Below, piece after piece: positions 36,347-45,333 of a DNA stretch of 48,986 nucleotides. The DNA comes from a bacterium. Lineage in GTDB: Bacteria; Planctomycetota; Planctomycetia; Planctomycetales; Planctomycetaceae. The stretch lies in the NCBI GenBank assembly GCA_016124895.1, contig WGMU01000145.1, positions 1-48,986 on the forward strand, in the 5' to 3' direction. The notes beneath the pieces were generated by a model. That model was not told the origin of the DNA and ran no database searches. It worked only from the letters and a program-made list of their open reading frames with translations. Numbering within the stretch: position 1 is the first letter of the stretch; each line of letters starts with the position of its first letter. A program made the translations under genes and the position numbers.

Positions 36347-37784
36347 TGCTTCGGCTCGCCGGGAGTTTCTTCGGACCGGCTCGCTTGGACTTGGCACGCT
36401 TGCGCTGTCATGGTTACTCGCTCAGGAAGAAGCGCAGGCGGTTCCAAAAAATGCGCCGAAAGCCGAGCAGATGCGGTTCGATCTGCTGCCGAAGCAGCCG
36501 CACTTTGAGCCGCGGGCAAAGGCGATGATCTCGCTGTTTCAGCACGGAGGCCCATCGCATATGGACCTCACGGATCCAAAGCCGGAACTCTCGAAATTCA
36601 GCGGGACGGACTACTCGGGCGATGTGCAGTACAGCTTTGCCAACAACGCCAGTAAAAAGCTGTTTGGAACTCCGTGGAAGTTTCGTAATTACGGCCAGTG
36701 CGGAACGGAACTGTCGGAACTGCTGCCACATCTCGGCGAGATCGCTGACGACATCTGCCTGGTTCGCAGCATGCACACCGGCGCGAACGGGCACGAAGTG
36801 TCGATTCGCTTCTTCCACGGCGGTATTCCCGGAGTGCTCGGCCGGCCGCATTACGCGTCGTGGCTGCTGTATGGTCTCGGGTCGAGTACGGAGAACCTGC
36901 CGGCCTATATGGTGCTGACCGATCCGGGCGGGCATCCGGTCGACGGTGCCAGTAACTGGTCGAGTGGATTCATGCCGCCTCTGTTTCAGGGCACGGTGCT
37001 GCGTCCCAAAGAGCCGCGGATTCTGAATCTCGATCCGCCGCCTTATCTGCAGGGTGAACCGCAGCGGCAGAATCTGGAGCTGCTGCAGGTGCTCAATCGG
37101 CGTCACGCGGCGAAGTTTCCCGACGAGGCGGATCTCGAAGCCCGGATCGCCAGCTACGAACTCGCCGCGCGAATGCAGACGGCTGCTCAGGAAGCGCTCA
37201 ATATCAGTCAGGAGACGCAGGCAACGCAGAAGCTGTACGGACTCGATCAGGACGCGACGCGGGAATACGGCACGCGCTGTCTGATCGCACGGCGGCTTGT
37301 CGAACGCGGCGTCCGCTTCGTGCAGCTCTTTCTGGCCGGACAACCGTGGGACAATCACAGCAATCTGGGGACGGCATTGCCTGCCATCTGCAAACGTACG
37401 GATCAGCCGTCGGCGGCGCTCGTCACGGATTTGAAGCAGCGCGGGATGCTCGACGATGTCGTCGTTCACTGGGGCGGTGAGATCGGCCGCTTGCCAGTGA
37501 CTCAGGATCAGGGCGGCCCGGAGAAGAACGGCCGCGATCATAACGGGCAGGGTTTCAGCAACTGGTTTGCCGGCGGTGGATTCAAGCCGGGCATCGTTTA
37601 CGGAGCGACTGACGAGTTCGGGCATCGCGCCGTCGAAAACGTTGTTACGCCGAACGATTATCAGGCGACGCTGTTCCGACTGTTCGGTCTCGACTGGCAG
37701 CAGCTCATTTACCAGCACAACGGCCAGGAGCAGATCGTCACCGCTGGGCGTCCAGCCCGCGTTGTTGAGGAGATCTTCGCGTGA
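36186..37784 (+). CDS. DUF1501 protein (Tat-exported, sulfatase-like fold) with repeat-derived N-terminus
   Basis: 532 aa from the first ATG. A Tat motif SARREFLRTGSLGLGTLAL sits at residues 56-74, much further in than normal because the ~50 residues before it are translated from dispersed repeat copy 2. The DUF1501 body has ISLFQHGGPSHMDLTDPKP, HEVSIRFFHGG, FVQLFLAGQPWDNH, VHWGGEIGR and the ending ATLFRLFGLDWQQLIYQHNG. DUF1501 proteins are distantly related to sulfatases and regularly follow DUF1549/DUF1553 genes, as here. The true start is uncertain. The stop overlaps the next gene's GTG by GTGA, so it is translationally coupled to it. Confidence 0.88.
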   Translation: MRNESQTRKVEVSMNCQRGDWNSEMGKDETTGRPSHLVPQPVPHSALRIPQSSSASARREFLRTGSLGLGTLALSWLLAQEEAQAVPKNAPKAEQMRFDLLPKQPHFEPRAKAMISLFQHGGPSHMDLTDPKPELSKFSGTDYSGDVQYSFANNASKKLFGTPWKFRNYGQCGTELSELLPHLGEIADDICLVRSMHTGANGHEVSIRFFHGGIPGVLGRPHYASWLLYGLGSSTENLPAYMVLTDPGGHPVDGASNWSSGFMPPLFQGTVLRPKEPRILNLDPPPYLQGEPQRQNLELLQVLNRRHAAKFPDEADLEARIASYELAARMQTAAQEALNISQETQATQKLYGLDQDATREYGTRCLIARRLVERGVRFVQLFLAGQPWDNHSNLGTALPAICKRTDQPSAALVTDLKQRGMLDDVVVHWGGEIGRLPVTQDQGGPEKNGRDHNGQGFSNWFAGGGFKPGIVYGATDEFGHRAVENVVTPNDYQATLFRLFGLDWQQLIYQHNGQEQIVTAGRPARVVEEIFA

Positions 37785-40240
37785 GTGTTTCCGGAATGTC
37801 GGCTCGCTGGCGTGCTGCGGAACGTTGCTGCGTCGCGCTGGTTATCGTGATGGTGCTCGTGTCAGAGCGAACGATTGCCGCACAGGACGCCGAGACTGCA
37901 GGCCGCGTTGCGTTTTTCGAGTCACGCGTGCGTCCGCTGCTGCTCGAACGCTGCATCAAGTGTCACGGCCCGAAGAAGAGTGAGGCCGGTCTGCGGCTGG
38001 ATTCGCTGGCGACGGCGTTGAAAGGCGGTGATTCCGGACCGGCGATTGATCGCCTGAAACCGGAGGCGAGTCTGCTGCTCAAAGCGGTGCGACATGAGGA
38101 CGGACTGGAAATGCCGCCGGGCAAGACGCTCGACGCCGTCGACATGGCCGCGCTGACGAAGTGGATTCACGACGGTGCTGCCTGGCGGGAACCGCTGGTT
38201 GCAGCGTCCAATGGTCCAGCCGTTCGCGGAGGCCCGATTACAAAGGAAGAACGTAACTTCTGGTCGCTGCAGCCGGTCACCGATCCTCAGCCACCGGAAG
38301 TCGATGATCGGATCTCCGTTCGCAACGACATCGACCGGTTTGTCATCGCTCGCTTGCGGGCAGTCGGTCTGACGTGGCGCCCGCGAGCTGACAAACGAAC
38401 GCTGCTGCGGCGGGTCACGTTTGATTTGACCGGGCTGCCTCCGACGCCTGCCGACCTCGACGCCTTTGTTGCCGACGAATCGCCGGATGCACTGGCGACA
38501 GTCGTCGATCGGCTGCTCGCCAGCAAGACGTACGGAGAACGCTGGGGGCGGCACTGGCTCGACGTCGTTCGCTATTCCGACACGGCTGGCGAAACGGCCG
38601 ACTATCCGACACCGCTGGCGTATCGCTATCGCAACTGGGTGATCGACGCCTTCAACGCAGATATGCCGTACGACGAGTTCATTCGCGAGCAGATTGCCGG
38701 CGATCTGCTCGCAAAGCAGCTTGTTGCGGACAGCGACTCGCAGGACCTCAGTGACGAGACGTTGCGGCAGTATCAGCGGTTGATGGAAGCGACGGGATTC
38801 ATCGCGGTCTCGCGGCGGTTCGGATTTGATGTTGAGAACTATCACCATCTGACGATTCAGGACACGATCGATACGCTTGGTCAGTCGGTGCTCGGTCTGA
38901 CGCTCGGCTGCGCCCGCTGTCATGATCACAAGTACGATCCCGTCAACGTGGCCGACTATTACGGCTGGTATGGCATCTTCGAGAGCACGCGGTATTCGTT
39001 CCCCGGTTCCGAGCAGAAGAAGCGGCCGTACGATCTGTTTCCCGATGTGCCGGAAGCTGTCGCGGCAGCGCGGAAGACTGATCATGACCGGCAGCTCGCC
39101 GAGGTGACGAACCAGCTCGAAGAGGCGCTGAAACTGAAGGAAGAGTCATCAGACCATTCGCAGCGAATCGCGGAACTGACTGCGAAACGTGATGCTTTGA
39201 ATCGAGCGACGCCCTACGGGCAGATTTATGGAGCCCTCGATCGCGACGCGCCGGCCGACGCGTTCATTCAGATTCGCGGCGAGGTCAGCAAGCGTGGCGA
39301 TCAGGTGCCGCGGCGAAACCTCGAAATCCTCGGTGCTGATGCCTTGCCCGACAGCGGTGTCAGCGGACGTCTGCAACTGGCCAAGTGGCTGACTCGACCG
39401 TCGAATCCGCTGACGCCGCGCGTCATGGTCAACCGGATCTGGCAGCACCATTTCGGCCGCGGAATCGTCGGCACGGAAAACGATTTCGGGACGCGGGGCG
39501 ATGCACCGACACATCCGCAACTGCTCGACTGGCTGGCTTCGCGGTTCGTCGAGAGTGGCTGGTCAGTGAAGACGATACACCGGCTGATCCTGAACTCGGC
39601 CACGTGGCAGCAGTCGAATGAGTTTGATGCGGCAACGGCTGAACGTGATCCCGGTGCCCGACTTCTGTGGCGAATGAATCCGCGGCGATTGAGTGCCGAG
39701 GAGATTCGCGACGCCATGCTGTTTGTCAGTGGCGACCTCGATGCGACGATGGGCGGCGAGCATCCGTTTCCGCCGGTCGAGCAGTGGGGGTACACACAGC
39801 ACAACCCGTTTTACGCCGTGTATCCGTCAAAGCGGCGGAGCATCTATCTGATGCAGCAGCGGCTGAAGCGGCACCCGTTTCTGGCCTTGTTTGACGGGGC
39901 AGATCCGAACGTCAGCACGGCTCACCGCGAGCTGACGACCGTGCCGACCCAATCGCTGTTTCTGATGAACAACGAATTTGTGCATGAGCGGGCGGTGAGT
40001 CTCGCGCTGCGGGTACTCAAAGAGTCGGCGTCCGATGCGGAACGCATTCGTTCGCTGTTCCGTATCACGCTGAGTCGACTGGCGAGTGCTGAGGAAGAGT
40101 CAGGAACGCTGGCCTTTCTCTCCGAGTATCAGTCAGCGTTGCGTGAATCTGGTGCGGCGGAAACCGATCTCGAACAGAAAGCGTGGGCCGCGTTCGCTCG
40201 AACGCTGCTGACGCGGAATGAGTTTCTGTTTGTGGATTAG
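37781..40240 (+). CDS. Planctomycete cytochrome C / DUF1549 / DUF1553 protein
   Basis: 819-aa exported protein of normal architecture. Signal peptide (CCVALVIVMVLVSERTIAAQ, about 16-35). Cytochrome-like domain with CIKCHG (Cys58, His62) and EMPPGK. DUF1549 with RRVTFDLTGLPPTPADLDAF, YGERWGRHWLDVVRYSD and CARCHDHKYDP (Cys377). DUF1553 with NRIWQHHFGRGIVGTENDFG, the arginine-rich LLWRMNPRRLSAEEIRDAML, and the ending RNEFLFVD. GAGGAG at 37767-37772 fixes the GTG start at 37781, overlapping the DUF1501 stop. Unlike the paralogue at 32918 it lacks the repeat insert and the beta-rich insert. A MITE-like element begins directly at its stop codon. Confidence 0.94.
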   Translation: MSVSGMSARWRAAERCCVALVIVMVLVSERTIAAQDAETAGRVAFFESRVRPLLLERCIKCHGPKKSEAGLRLDSLATALKGGDSGPAIDRLKPEASLLLKAVRHEDGLEMPPGKTLDAVDMAALTKWIHDGAAWREPLVAASNGPAVRGGPITKEERNFWSLQPVTDPQPPEVDDRISVRNDIDRFVIARLRAVGLTWRPRADKRTLLRRVTFDLTGLPPTPADLDAFVADESPDALATVVDRLLASKTYGERWGRHWLDVVRYSDTAGETADYPTPLAYRYRNWVIDAFNADMPYDEFIREQIAGDLLAKQLVADSDSQDLSDETLRQYQRLMEATGFIAVSRRFGFDVENYHHLTIQDTIDTLGQSVLGLTLGCARCHDHKYDPVNVADYYGWYGIFESTRYSFPGSEQKKRPYDLFPDVPEAVAAARKTDHDRQLAEVTNQLEEALKLKEESSDHSQRIAELTAKRDALNRATPYGQIYGALDRDAPADAFIQIRGEVSKRGDQVPRRNLEILGADALPDSGVSGRLQLAKWLTRPSNPLTPRVMVNRIWQHHFGRGIVGTENDFGTRGDAPTHPQLLDWLASRFVESGWSVKTIHRLILNSATWQQSNEFDAATAERDPGARLLWRMNPRRLSAEEIRDAMLFVSGDLDATMGGEHPFPPVEQWGYTQHNPFYAVYPSKRRSIYLMQQRLKRHPFLALFDGADPNVSTAHRELTTVPTQSLFLMNNEFVHERAVSLALRVLKESASDAERIRSLFRITLSRLASAEEESGTLAFLSEYQSALRESGAAETDLEQKAWAAFARTLLTRNEFLFVD

Positions 40241-40371
40241 CTGGGCATCGCCACTTTGACGCCGGAGACGAAAATACGAGCACGACGCGCAAGCGAGTGT
40301 ATTTGACGTAACGGATTCACTCGCTTGCGCTTCGTGCTTGTACCGCGATCGAAAGTGGCGCTGTCAAACTA
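40237..40371. mobile_element. MITE-like palindromic element, copy 2
   Basis: Core 40241-40368, also 128 nt. Outer ends CTGGGCATCGCCACTTT (40241-40257) and AAAGTGGCGCTGTCAAA (40352-40368) match copy 1 with some decay. The inner inverted repeat is 40275-40299 against 40318-40342 (two mismatches), and its right arm is almost the same as in copy 1 (CACTCGCTTGCGCTTCGTGC against CACTCGCTGGCGCTTCGTGC). The left flank TTAG includes the stop codon of the upstream gene; the right flank is CTAG. Confidence 0.75.
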
Positions 40372-40385
40372 GCTGAGAACCATTA

Positions 40386-41849
40386 ATGACGAGCGGACGT
40401 CTGATGAGAATTGAATCACCGATTGATGGCGGCCTGGTGACGTCGCGGCGCGAAGTGTTGCGAAATGCCGCTGGTGGTTTTGGAGCGATCGCACTTCAGG
40501 CAATGCTCGCTGACGAGCTGGCCGCGGAAATGACTGGTTCTGGCGGAGTAAATTCCGCCGAAGATCCGCTCGCCCCGCGGCAGCCGCCTTTGCCGGCGAA
40601 GGCGAAGCGGGTCATCTTTCTCTATATGACCGGCGGCGTTTCACATGTTGATTCGTTCGATTACCGCCCGGCGCTGTTTGCCGATCACGGTAAGACGATC
40701 ACGGTCGACAACTGGCAGGGGAAGCTCGGGGAGTTCAAGCGTTATCTCAAGCGCCCGAACTGGCAGTACCGGCCCGGCGGTTCGTGCGGCACGATGATCA
40801 GCGATCTGTTTCCGCATGTGCGCAGCGTTGCCGACGAACTGTGTCTGATTCGCTCGCTGGAGACCGATCATACGAACCACTATGAAAGTACGCTGGGAAT
40901 GCACTGTGGTTCGTGGACCTTCGCGCGGCCAAGCATGGGCGCGTGGGTCAGTTACGGGCTGGGCACGCTGAACCGCAACCTGCCGTCGTTTGTAGTCATC
41001 GCTCCGCACGCTCCCTATGCCGGTACGCAGACCTGGGGCAGCGACTTTCTGCCGGGGGCTCATCAGGGAACGCAGATCATTCCAGGCGACGATCCCGTTC
41101 CGAACATTCGCCCGCGAGTCGGTTCGTCGAAGCTGCAGGAACTGGAACTCGCTATTCTGCAGCGGGCGAACGCACGGCATCGAAATAAGCATCCGGCGGA
41201 AGCGGCACTCGACGCACGGATTCGTTCGTTCGAGACGGCGTTCGGAATGCAGCACGCGGCGCCGGAAGCCCTCGACTTTTCGCAGGAGACGGCGGCGACG
41301 TTGTCGAATTATGGACTGCAGCCGGGACAGAAGTCCGGCTTCGGCTGGCAGTGTCTGGCCGCTCGCCGACTGGCCGAACGCGGCGTGCGGTTTATCGAAC
41401 TGATTGACGTCGGTTCGTCAAACAACTGGGACGCGCATGGCGACATGCAGACGCACGCTCCGCTGGCGAAAAATATCGACCAGCCGATTGCGGCACTGCT
41501 GACGGACCTCAGACAACGCGGCCTGCTGGATGACACGCTGGTTGTCTGGACGACCGAATTCGGACGCACGCCGTATCACGAAAAGGCGGATCACCCCGGC
41601 CGTGAGCATCACCATCAGGTGTTTTCGTCCTGGCTGGCCGGCGGCGGAGTGAAGAGCGGCATGACTTATGGCTCGTCCGATGAGCACGGTATTGCTGTCG
41701 GCGAAAATGGAGTTCACGTTCACGATTTTCACGCAACGATTCTGCACCTGCTGGGCATCGACCACGAACGTCTGACGTTCCGGCACGCTGGCCGCGACTT
41801 CCGCCTCACCGATGTGCATGGCGAAGTTGTCCGGCCAGTTCTCGCCTGA
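40386..41849 (+). CDS. DUF1501 protein (Tat-exported)
   Basis: 487 aa with a standard Tat signal: SRREVLRNAAGGFGAIALQA at residues 20-39. The body carries RVIFLYMTGGVSHVDSFDYRP, NHYESTLGMHCGSWTFARPSMGAWVSYGLG, SSNNWDAHGDM, VWTTEFGRTPYHEK and the ending HDFHATILHLLGIDHERLTFRHAGRDFRLTD, all diagnostic of DUF1501. It forms the second DUF1549/DUF1553 + DUF1501 pair, but a MITE-like element has been placed between the two genes, so they are 145 nt apart instead of overlapping. ATG at 40386, with an alternative at 40404. Function unproven. Confidence 0.94.
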   Translation: MTSGRLMRIESPIDGGLVTSRREVLRNAAGGFGAIALQAMLADELAAEMTGSGGVNSAEDPLAPRQPPLPAKAKRVIFLYMTGGVSHVDSFDYRPALFADHGKTITVDNWQGKLGEFKRYLKRPNWQYRPGGSCGTMISDLFPHVRSVADELCLIRSLETDHTNHYESTLGMHCGSWTFARPSMGAWVSYGLGTLNRNLPSFVVIAPHAPYAGTQTWGSDFLPGAHQGTQIIPGDDPVPNIRPRVGSSKLQELELAILQRANARHRNKHPAEAALDARIRSFETAFGMQHAAPEALDFSQETAATLSNYGLQPGQKSGFGWQCLAARRLAERGVRFIELIDVGSSNNWDAHGDMQTHAPLAKNIDQPIAALLTDLRQRGLLDDTLVVWTTEFGRTPYHEKADHPGREHHHQVFSSWLAGGGVKSGMTYGSSDEHGIAVGENGVHVHDFHATILHLLGIDHERLTFRHAGRDFRLTDVHGEVVRPVLA

Positions 41850-41952
41850 GAGCGGTCAGTCGACGTTCGCCTGTCGAGGAGCCTCGTTGTTCGAATGGGT
41901 CGGTTCGATCCCGTGTGTTCGATCAGTTGGTTTTCAAATGAGGACGACGGCG

Positions 41953-43029
41953 ATGCCGAGATTCCGTGTGATGATTCTGCTTGGTGCCGTCGTTCTGGCG
42001 TCGAATTCAGTCGTCGTCGCCCGTGACTGGCTGTTCGTGACGCTGCTTGAGAAGAAACAGATCGTCACATTTGAGCGAGAGTCGAAGTCCGGACAATTGA
42101 CTCGATTGGGAACGACAGACTGTCCTGCTGAACCGGCATGTATGGCTGCAGCGCCGGACCGACGCACGCTGTTTGTCTCATTTCGTTCAACCGGACAGCT
42201 CGCCAGTTTCCGCATCGATCAAACGCAGGGAAGTCTGACTCTGGTGAATGTTGTTCCCGGTGGTGACGACCCGGCGTATCTGCTTCCCGATCGGACGGGC
42301 CGGTTCCTGCTGAGCGTCTACTACCAGTCAAATAAGGTCTGCGTTCATCGATTGACGCCGGACGGAGTCATCAGTGCGGCGCCCGTGCAGACAATCCCGA
42401 CGGCAGAGAAGGCTCACGGGATTGTGTTCGACTCACGCAACTCGACAGTCTTTGTGCCGCATACGGGAGCGAACCGGATTTACCAGTTTCGATTTAACGA
42501 CCAGTCCGGCAGGCTGACGGCGAACGAGCCTCCGTTTGTCGAAACAGATGCGGCAGATCATCCGCGGCATATCGCTTTGCATCCGAACGATCGCTGGGCG
42601 TATGTCAGCAACGAAGCCGGTGACAGTCTTGGTGTTTTTGAGATTTCAGGTACCGGCACGCTGCACCGCTTGCAGACGGTCAGCTCGCTGCCGCCGGACT
42701 TCGATAGCAACCGCAATTCGACAGCGCGGTGCGAGATGACGCCTGACGGCCGCTTTGTTTACGTCGCCAATCGTGGGCATGACAGCATCGCCGGGTTTGC
42801 GATCGATCAATTCACGGGTCGGGCAACGTCGCTCGGGCAGACGCCCGCCGAGCAGACTCCGCGTTCGTTTTCGATCGAATCGCGAGGCCGGTTTCTGTAT
42901 GCCGCAGGGCAGGGCAGTGGTCGTGTCGCGGCATTTCAGATCGAGACGAACGGAACGCTGCGGCGGTTTCAGACGATCGAGGCCGGACCGATCGCCTGGT
43001 GGGCGCTCGCCGTCGACGGTGTGGAGTAA
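41953..43029 (+). CDS. Exported lactonase-family beta-propeller protein
   Basis: 358-aa protein with a signal peptide (MILLGAVVLASNSVVVA, about residues 7-23). A seven-bladed propeller of the lactonase/YVTN type (PF10282-like) follows, shown by repeated units such as FVSFRSTGQLASFRID, FVPHTGANRIYQFRFN, YVSNEAGDSLGVFEIS, YVANRGHDSIAGFAID and YAAGQGSGRVAAFQIE. AGGA at 41942-41945 supports the ATG at 41953; the open frame extends into the DUF1501 gene. A cytoplasmic 6-phosphogluconolactonase is unlikely because of the signal peptide. The substrate is unknown. Confidence 0.85.
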   Translation: MPRFRVMILLGAVVLASNSVVVARDWLFVTLLEKKQIVTFERESKSGQLTRLGTTDCPAEPACMAAAPDRRTLFVSFRSTGQLASFRIDQTQGSLTLVNVVPGGDDPAYLLPDRTGRFLLSVYYQSNKVCVHRLTPDGVISAAPVQTIPTAEKAHGIVFDSRNSTVFVPHTGANRIYQFRFNDQSGRLTANEPPFVETDAADHPRHIALHPNDRWAYVSNEAGDSLGVFEISGTGTLHRLQTVSSLPPDFDSNRNSTARCEMTPDGRFVYVANRGHDSIAGFAIDQFTGRATSLGQTPAEQTPRSFSIESRGRFLYAAGQGSGRVAAFQIETNGTLRRFQTIEAGPIAWWALAVDGVE

Positions 43030-43651
43030 ATGGAATCTGAAAAGTGCAGGTCGTTAACACTACAGCGTTAAGTCGGTGGTTCGGGCCATTGGCAGCGGTT
43101 GGTTCTGGTGAGTTTGATGCCGAGCCGGCGCCTGCGAACGGCTGGGGAAGATGACGTCACTGTCGACAGAGCAGCGAGAGCAGGTCCTGAAGGTTTTAGA
43201 ACAGCGTACGACCGGCACCAATCGCAGCGTACAGGCTGCCGCTACTCAGGCGCTGGAGACGCTCAGAAGCAGTCAGTGAAACGGGTCCTTCAGTTCACTT
43301 GAGTGCGTGAAGCAGGCTTCGGCGATTGTGGTGTGTTGCGGAGAGTCTCCCGGTGGATCGAACCGGGTTGATTACATTGCAGGGATCTGAGGTTGGAATT
43401 CGGGGTGGCCGGGGTTGGAGCGAGGCAGGAGCGAACCCCCGGGGGTTTCTGTGCAGGCTCAGGCCAGCATCGGCTACGTCAATAACAGCCCCTGATTCGT
43501 GGGATGTGGGCTTAGATTGTTCGTCGTCGGGCATCAGGTAAACTCCCTGACTTGTTTCTCCCTGGTTATCCCGCTTCTGCCAGTTACCCGGTCAACTGGC
43601 CTTCATTCGTTCTGGAAGCGGGCGGTTGAGATTCGTGAAGGAGAGTCTGCC
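43030..43651. other. Repeat-bearing intergenic region
   Basis: About 620 nt without a convincing gene. It contains the exact 14-bp palindrome AACCCCCGGGGGTT at 43434-43447 within a G-rich repeat-like stretch (43380-43495), and a short open frame 43151-43279 (42 codons, MTSLSTEQREQVLKVLEQ...) with no ribosome binding site. AAGGAG at 43638-43643 serves the next gene. Confidence 0.5.
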
Positions 43652-44998
43652 GTGCGAGTTATGATCAGCCGTTGCTTCTGTCTGGTTGTGATGGCTTTGA
43701 TGTTCTTGAGCCACTCAGAGTCAGGACTGGTGCGTGCTGCGGATGAGTGGCCGCAGTTTCGTGGTCCGGCAACGAACGGGCATTCTGATGTGACCGGACT
43801 GCCGCTCGAATGGAGTGAGCAGAAGAACGTGCGCTGGAAAACGGCTTTGCCAGGTGAGGGACATTCGTCACCGGTGATCTCCGGAAACCAGATCTGGCTG
43901 ACGATGGCGATGACGCAGACGCTGACCGAAGAGGAACAGAAGACGCGTCTGGCAAAGCTGGCCAACTCGAACGGGCTGCAGGTGGCGGGGGCGCTGAGGC
44001 TGCAGGCGGTCTGCGTGAACCGCGAATCGGGAAAAATCGAGCAGACGATCGACCTGTTCAAAGTCGACGAGCCCGAGCCGAAGCACTCGCTGAACAGCTA
44101 TGCGTCACCGACGCCGATCATCGACGGGCAGCGGGTCTACTTCCATTTCGGGACGTACGGGACTGCTGCAGTCGACGCCGCATCAGGCAAGGTGTTGTGG
44201 CGAAATACCGAGCACCACGTCGACCATCAGAACGGTCCCGGTTCCTCGCCGGCCCTGTGGCGCGACCGGCTGATCATCAACTTCGACGGGATCGATCAGC
44301 AGTACGTCGCCGCGATTGATGCCGAGACTGGCAGGACGCTCTGGACCACGAAGCGTTCCGGTGAGATGGATCCGAAGGCCGAGTTTCAGAAGGCCTACTG
44401 CACGCCGACCGTAATCGAAGACGAACGCGGCATCCAGGTGATTTCGCCAGGTGCCAACTGGGTGTACTCGTACGACCCGGAAAGCGGCAGGGAACTGTGG
44501 AAGGCGGCGTACGGGATGCTCGGTTTTTCGACCGTGCCGCGGCCCGTGTTTGGAAACGGTCTGGTGTTTGTTTCAACGAGCTTTATCCGGCCTCGACTGC
44601 TGGCGATTCGGTACGACGGTTCCGGCGATGTCACAAAGTCTCACATCGTGTGGCAGATGGACGGGCAGATGCCACGCAAGCCGTCGATGCTGCTGGTCGG
44701 CGACGAACTGTATTTCGTCGCGGATTCAGGTATTGGCTTCTGCCTGGATGCAGCTACCGGCGAAGAGCACTGGAAAGAACGCCTGACGGGCAACTATTCC
44801 GCTTCGCCGCTGTACGCCGACGGGCGGATTTACTTCTTCAGTCAGGAAGGTCGCACGCTGGTCATCCAGCCGGGCAAGGAGTTCAAGCAGGTCGCCGAAA
44901 ACACACTCGACGGCGGCTTCATGGCGTCACCGGCGGTTGCCGGTCACGCATTGTTTCTACGGACGGAAACGCACCTTTATCGCATCGAGAATGAGTAG
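43652..44998 (+). CDS. Exported PQQ-like beta-propeller protein
   Basis: 448-aa protein. Signal peptide (CFCLVVMALMFLSHSESGLVRA). It begins with the planctomycete PQQ-like opening EWPQFRGPATNGHSDVTGLP and continues with propeller repeats of the DxxTGxxLW type: AASGKVLWR, AETGRTLWT, PESGRELWK, AATGEEHWK. AAGGAG at 43638-43643 is 8 nt before the GTG at 43652, which I prefer to the ATG at 43661. Such proteins resemble the outer-membrane assembly protein BamB and PQQ dehydrogenases in fold, but no PQQ-binding residues could be confirmed. The 89-aa gene begins 3 nt after its stop. Confidence 0.88.
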   Translation: MRVMISRCFCLVVMALMFLSHSESGLVRAADEWPQFRGPATNGHSDVTGLPLEWSEQKNVRWKTALPGEGHSSPVISGNQIWLTMAMTQTLTEEEQKTRLAKLANSNGLQVAGALRLQAVCVNRESGKIEQTIDLFKVDEPEPKHSLNSYASPTPIIDGQRVYFHFGTYGTAAVDAASGKVLWRNTEHHVDHQNGPGSSPALWRDRLIINFDGIDQQYVAAIDAETGRTLWTTKRSGEMDPKAEFQKAYCTPTVIEDERGIQVISPGANWVYSYDPESGRELWKAAYGMLGFSTVPRPVFGNGLVFVSTSFIRPRLLAIRYDGSGDVTKSHIVWQMDGQMPRKPSMLLVGDELYFVADSGIGFCLDAATGEEHWKERLTGNYSASPLYADGRIYFFSQEGRTLVIQPGKEFKQVAENTLDGGFMASPAVAGHALFLRTETHLYRIENE

Positions 44999-45001
44999 CT
45001 C

Positions 45002-45271
45002 ATGGCAAAGCAGGACTACAGCGCGTATCAGCAGAAAGTCATCAAACGGTACTACGAGAACCGGGAGCAGATCGACGAGCAGCGGCTCAGCGAACTGGTT
45101 ACCAATCTGTACCTCGCCTCGGATAAGAAGAAAGAAAAGCTCTGGCAGCAGGCTCAGGAACTGATGGAGCGGATGAAGGTTCCGAAGTCGCGGATCGAAC
45201 ACGTGATCAAGTCCGCCGACCCGGCGGTGCTGGCGGAAGTCGTTAAGGATCTGCAGAGCGGATCGCTGTAA
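45002..45271 (+). CDS. Small helical protein of unknown function
   Basis: 89-aa, charged, predicted mostly helical protein (QQKVIKRYYENREQIDEQRLSEL, KKEKLWQQAQELMERMKVPKSRI), with no signal peptide or membrane segment. Its start lies 3 nt after the propeller stop, so it is translationally linked, and the CobW-type gene follows 62 nt later. I do not recognise a named family, but the composition and tight spacing make it a real gene. Confidence 0.82.
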   Translation: MAKQDYSAYQQKVIKRYYENREQIDEQRLSELVTNLYLASDKKKEKLWQQAQELMERMKVPKSRIEHVIKSADPAVLAEVVKDLQSGSL

Positions 45272-45333
45272 GACGCCTTCGGAATGACAGCGATTGATCG
45301 CACCCAGCAGTCTCTCATCAGGAAAAACGCAGC

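Noticed and set aside
36414-37718. A 434-codon open frame on the minus strand opposite the DUF1501 gene
   Set aside because: The plus strand has clear DUF1501 motifs. The antisense frame is Arg/Gln-rich with no family features.
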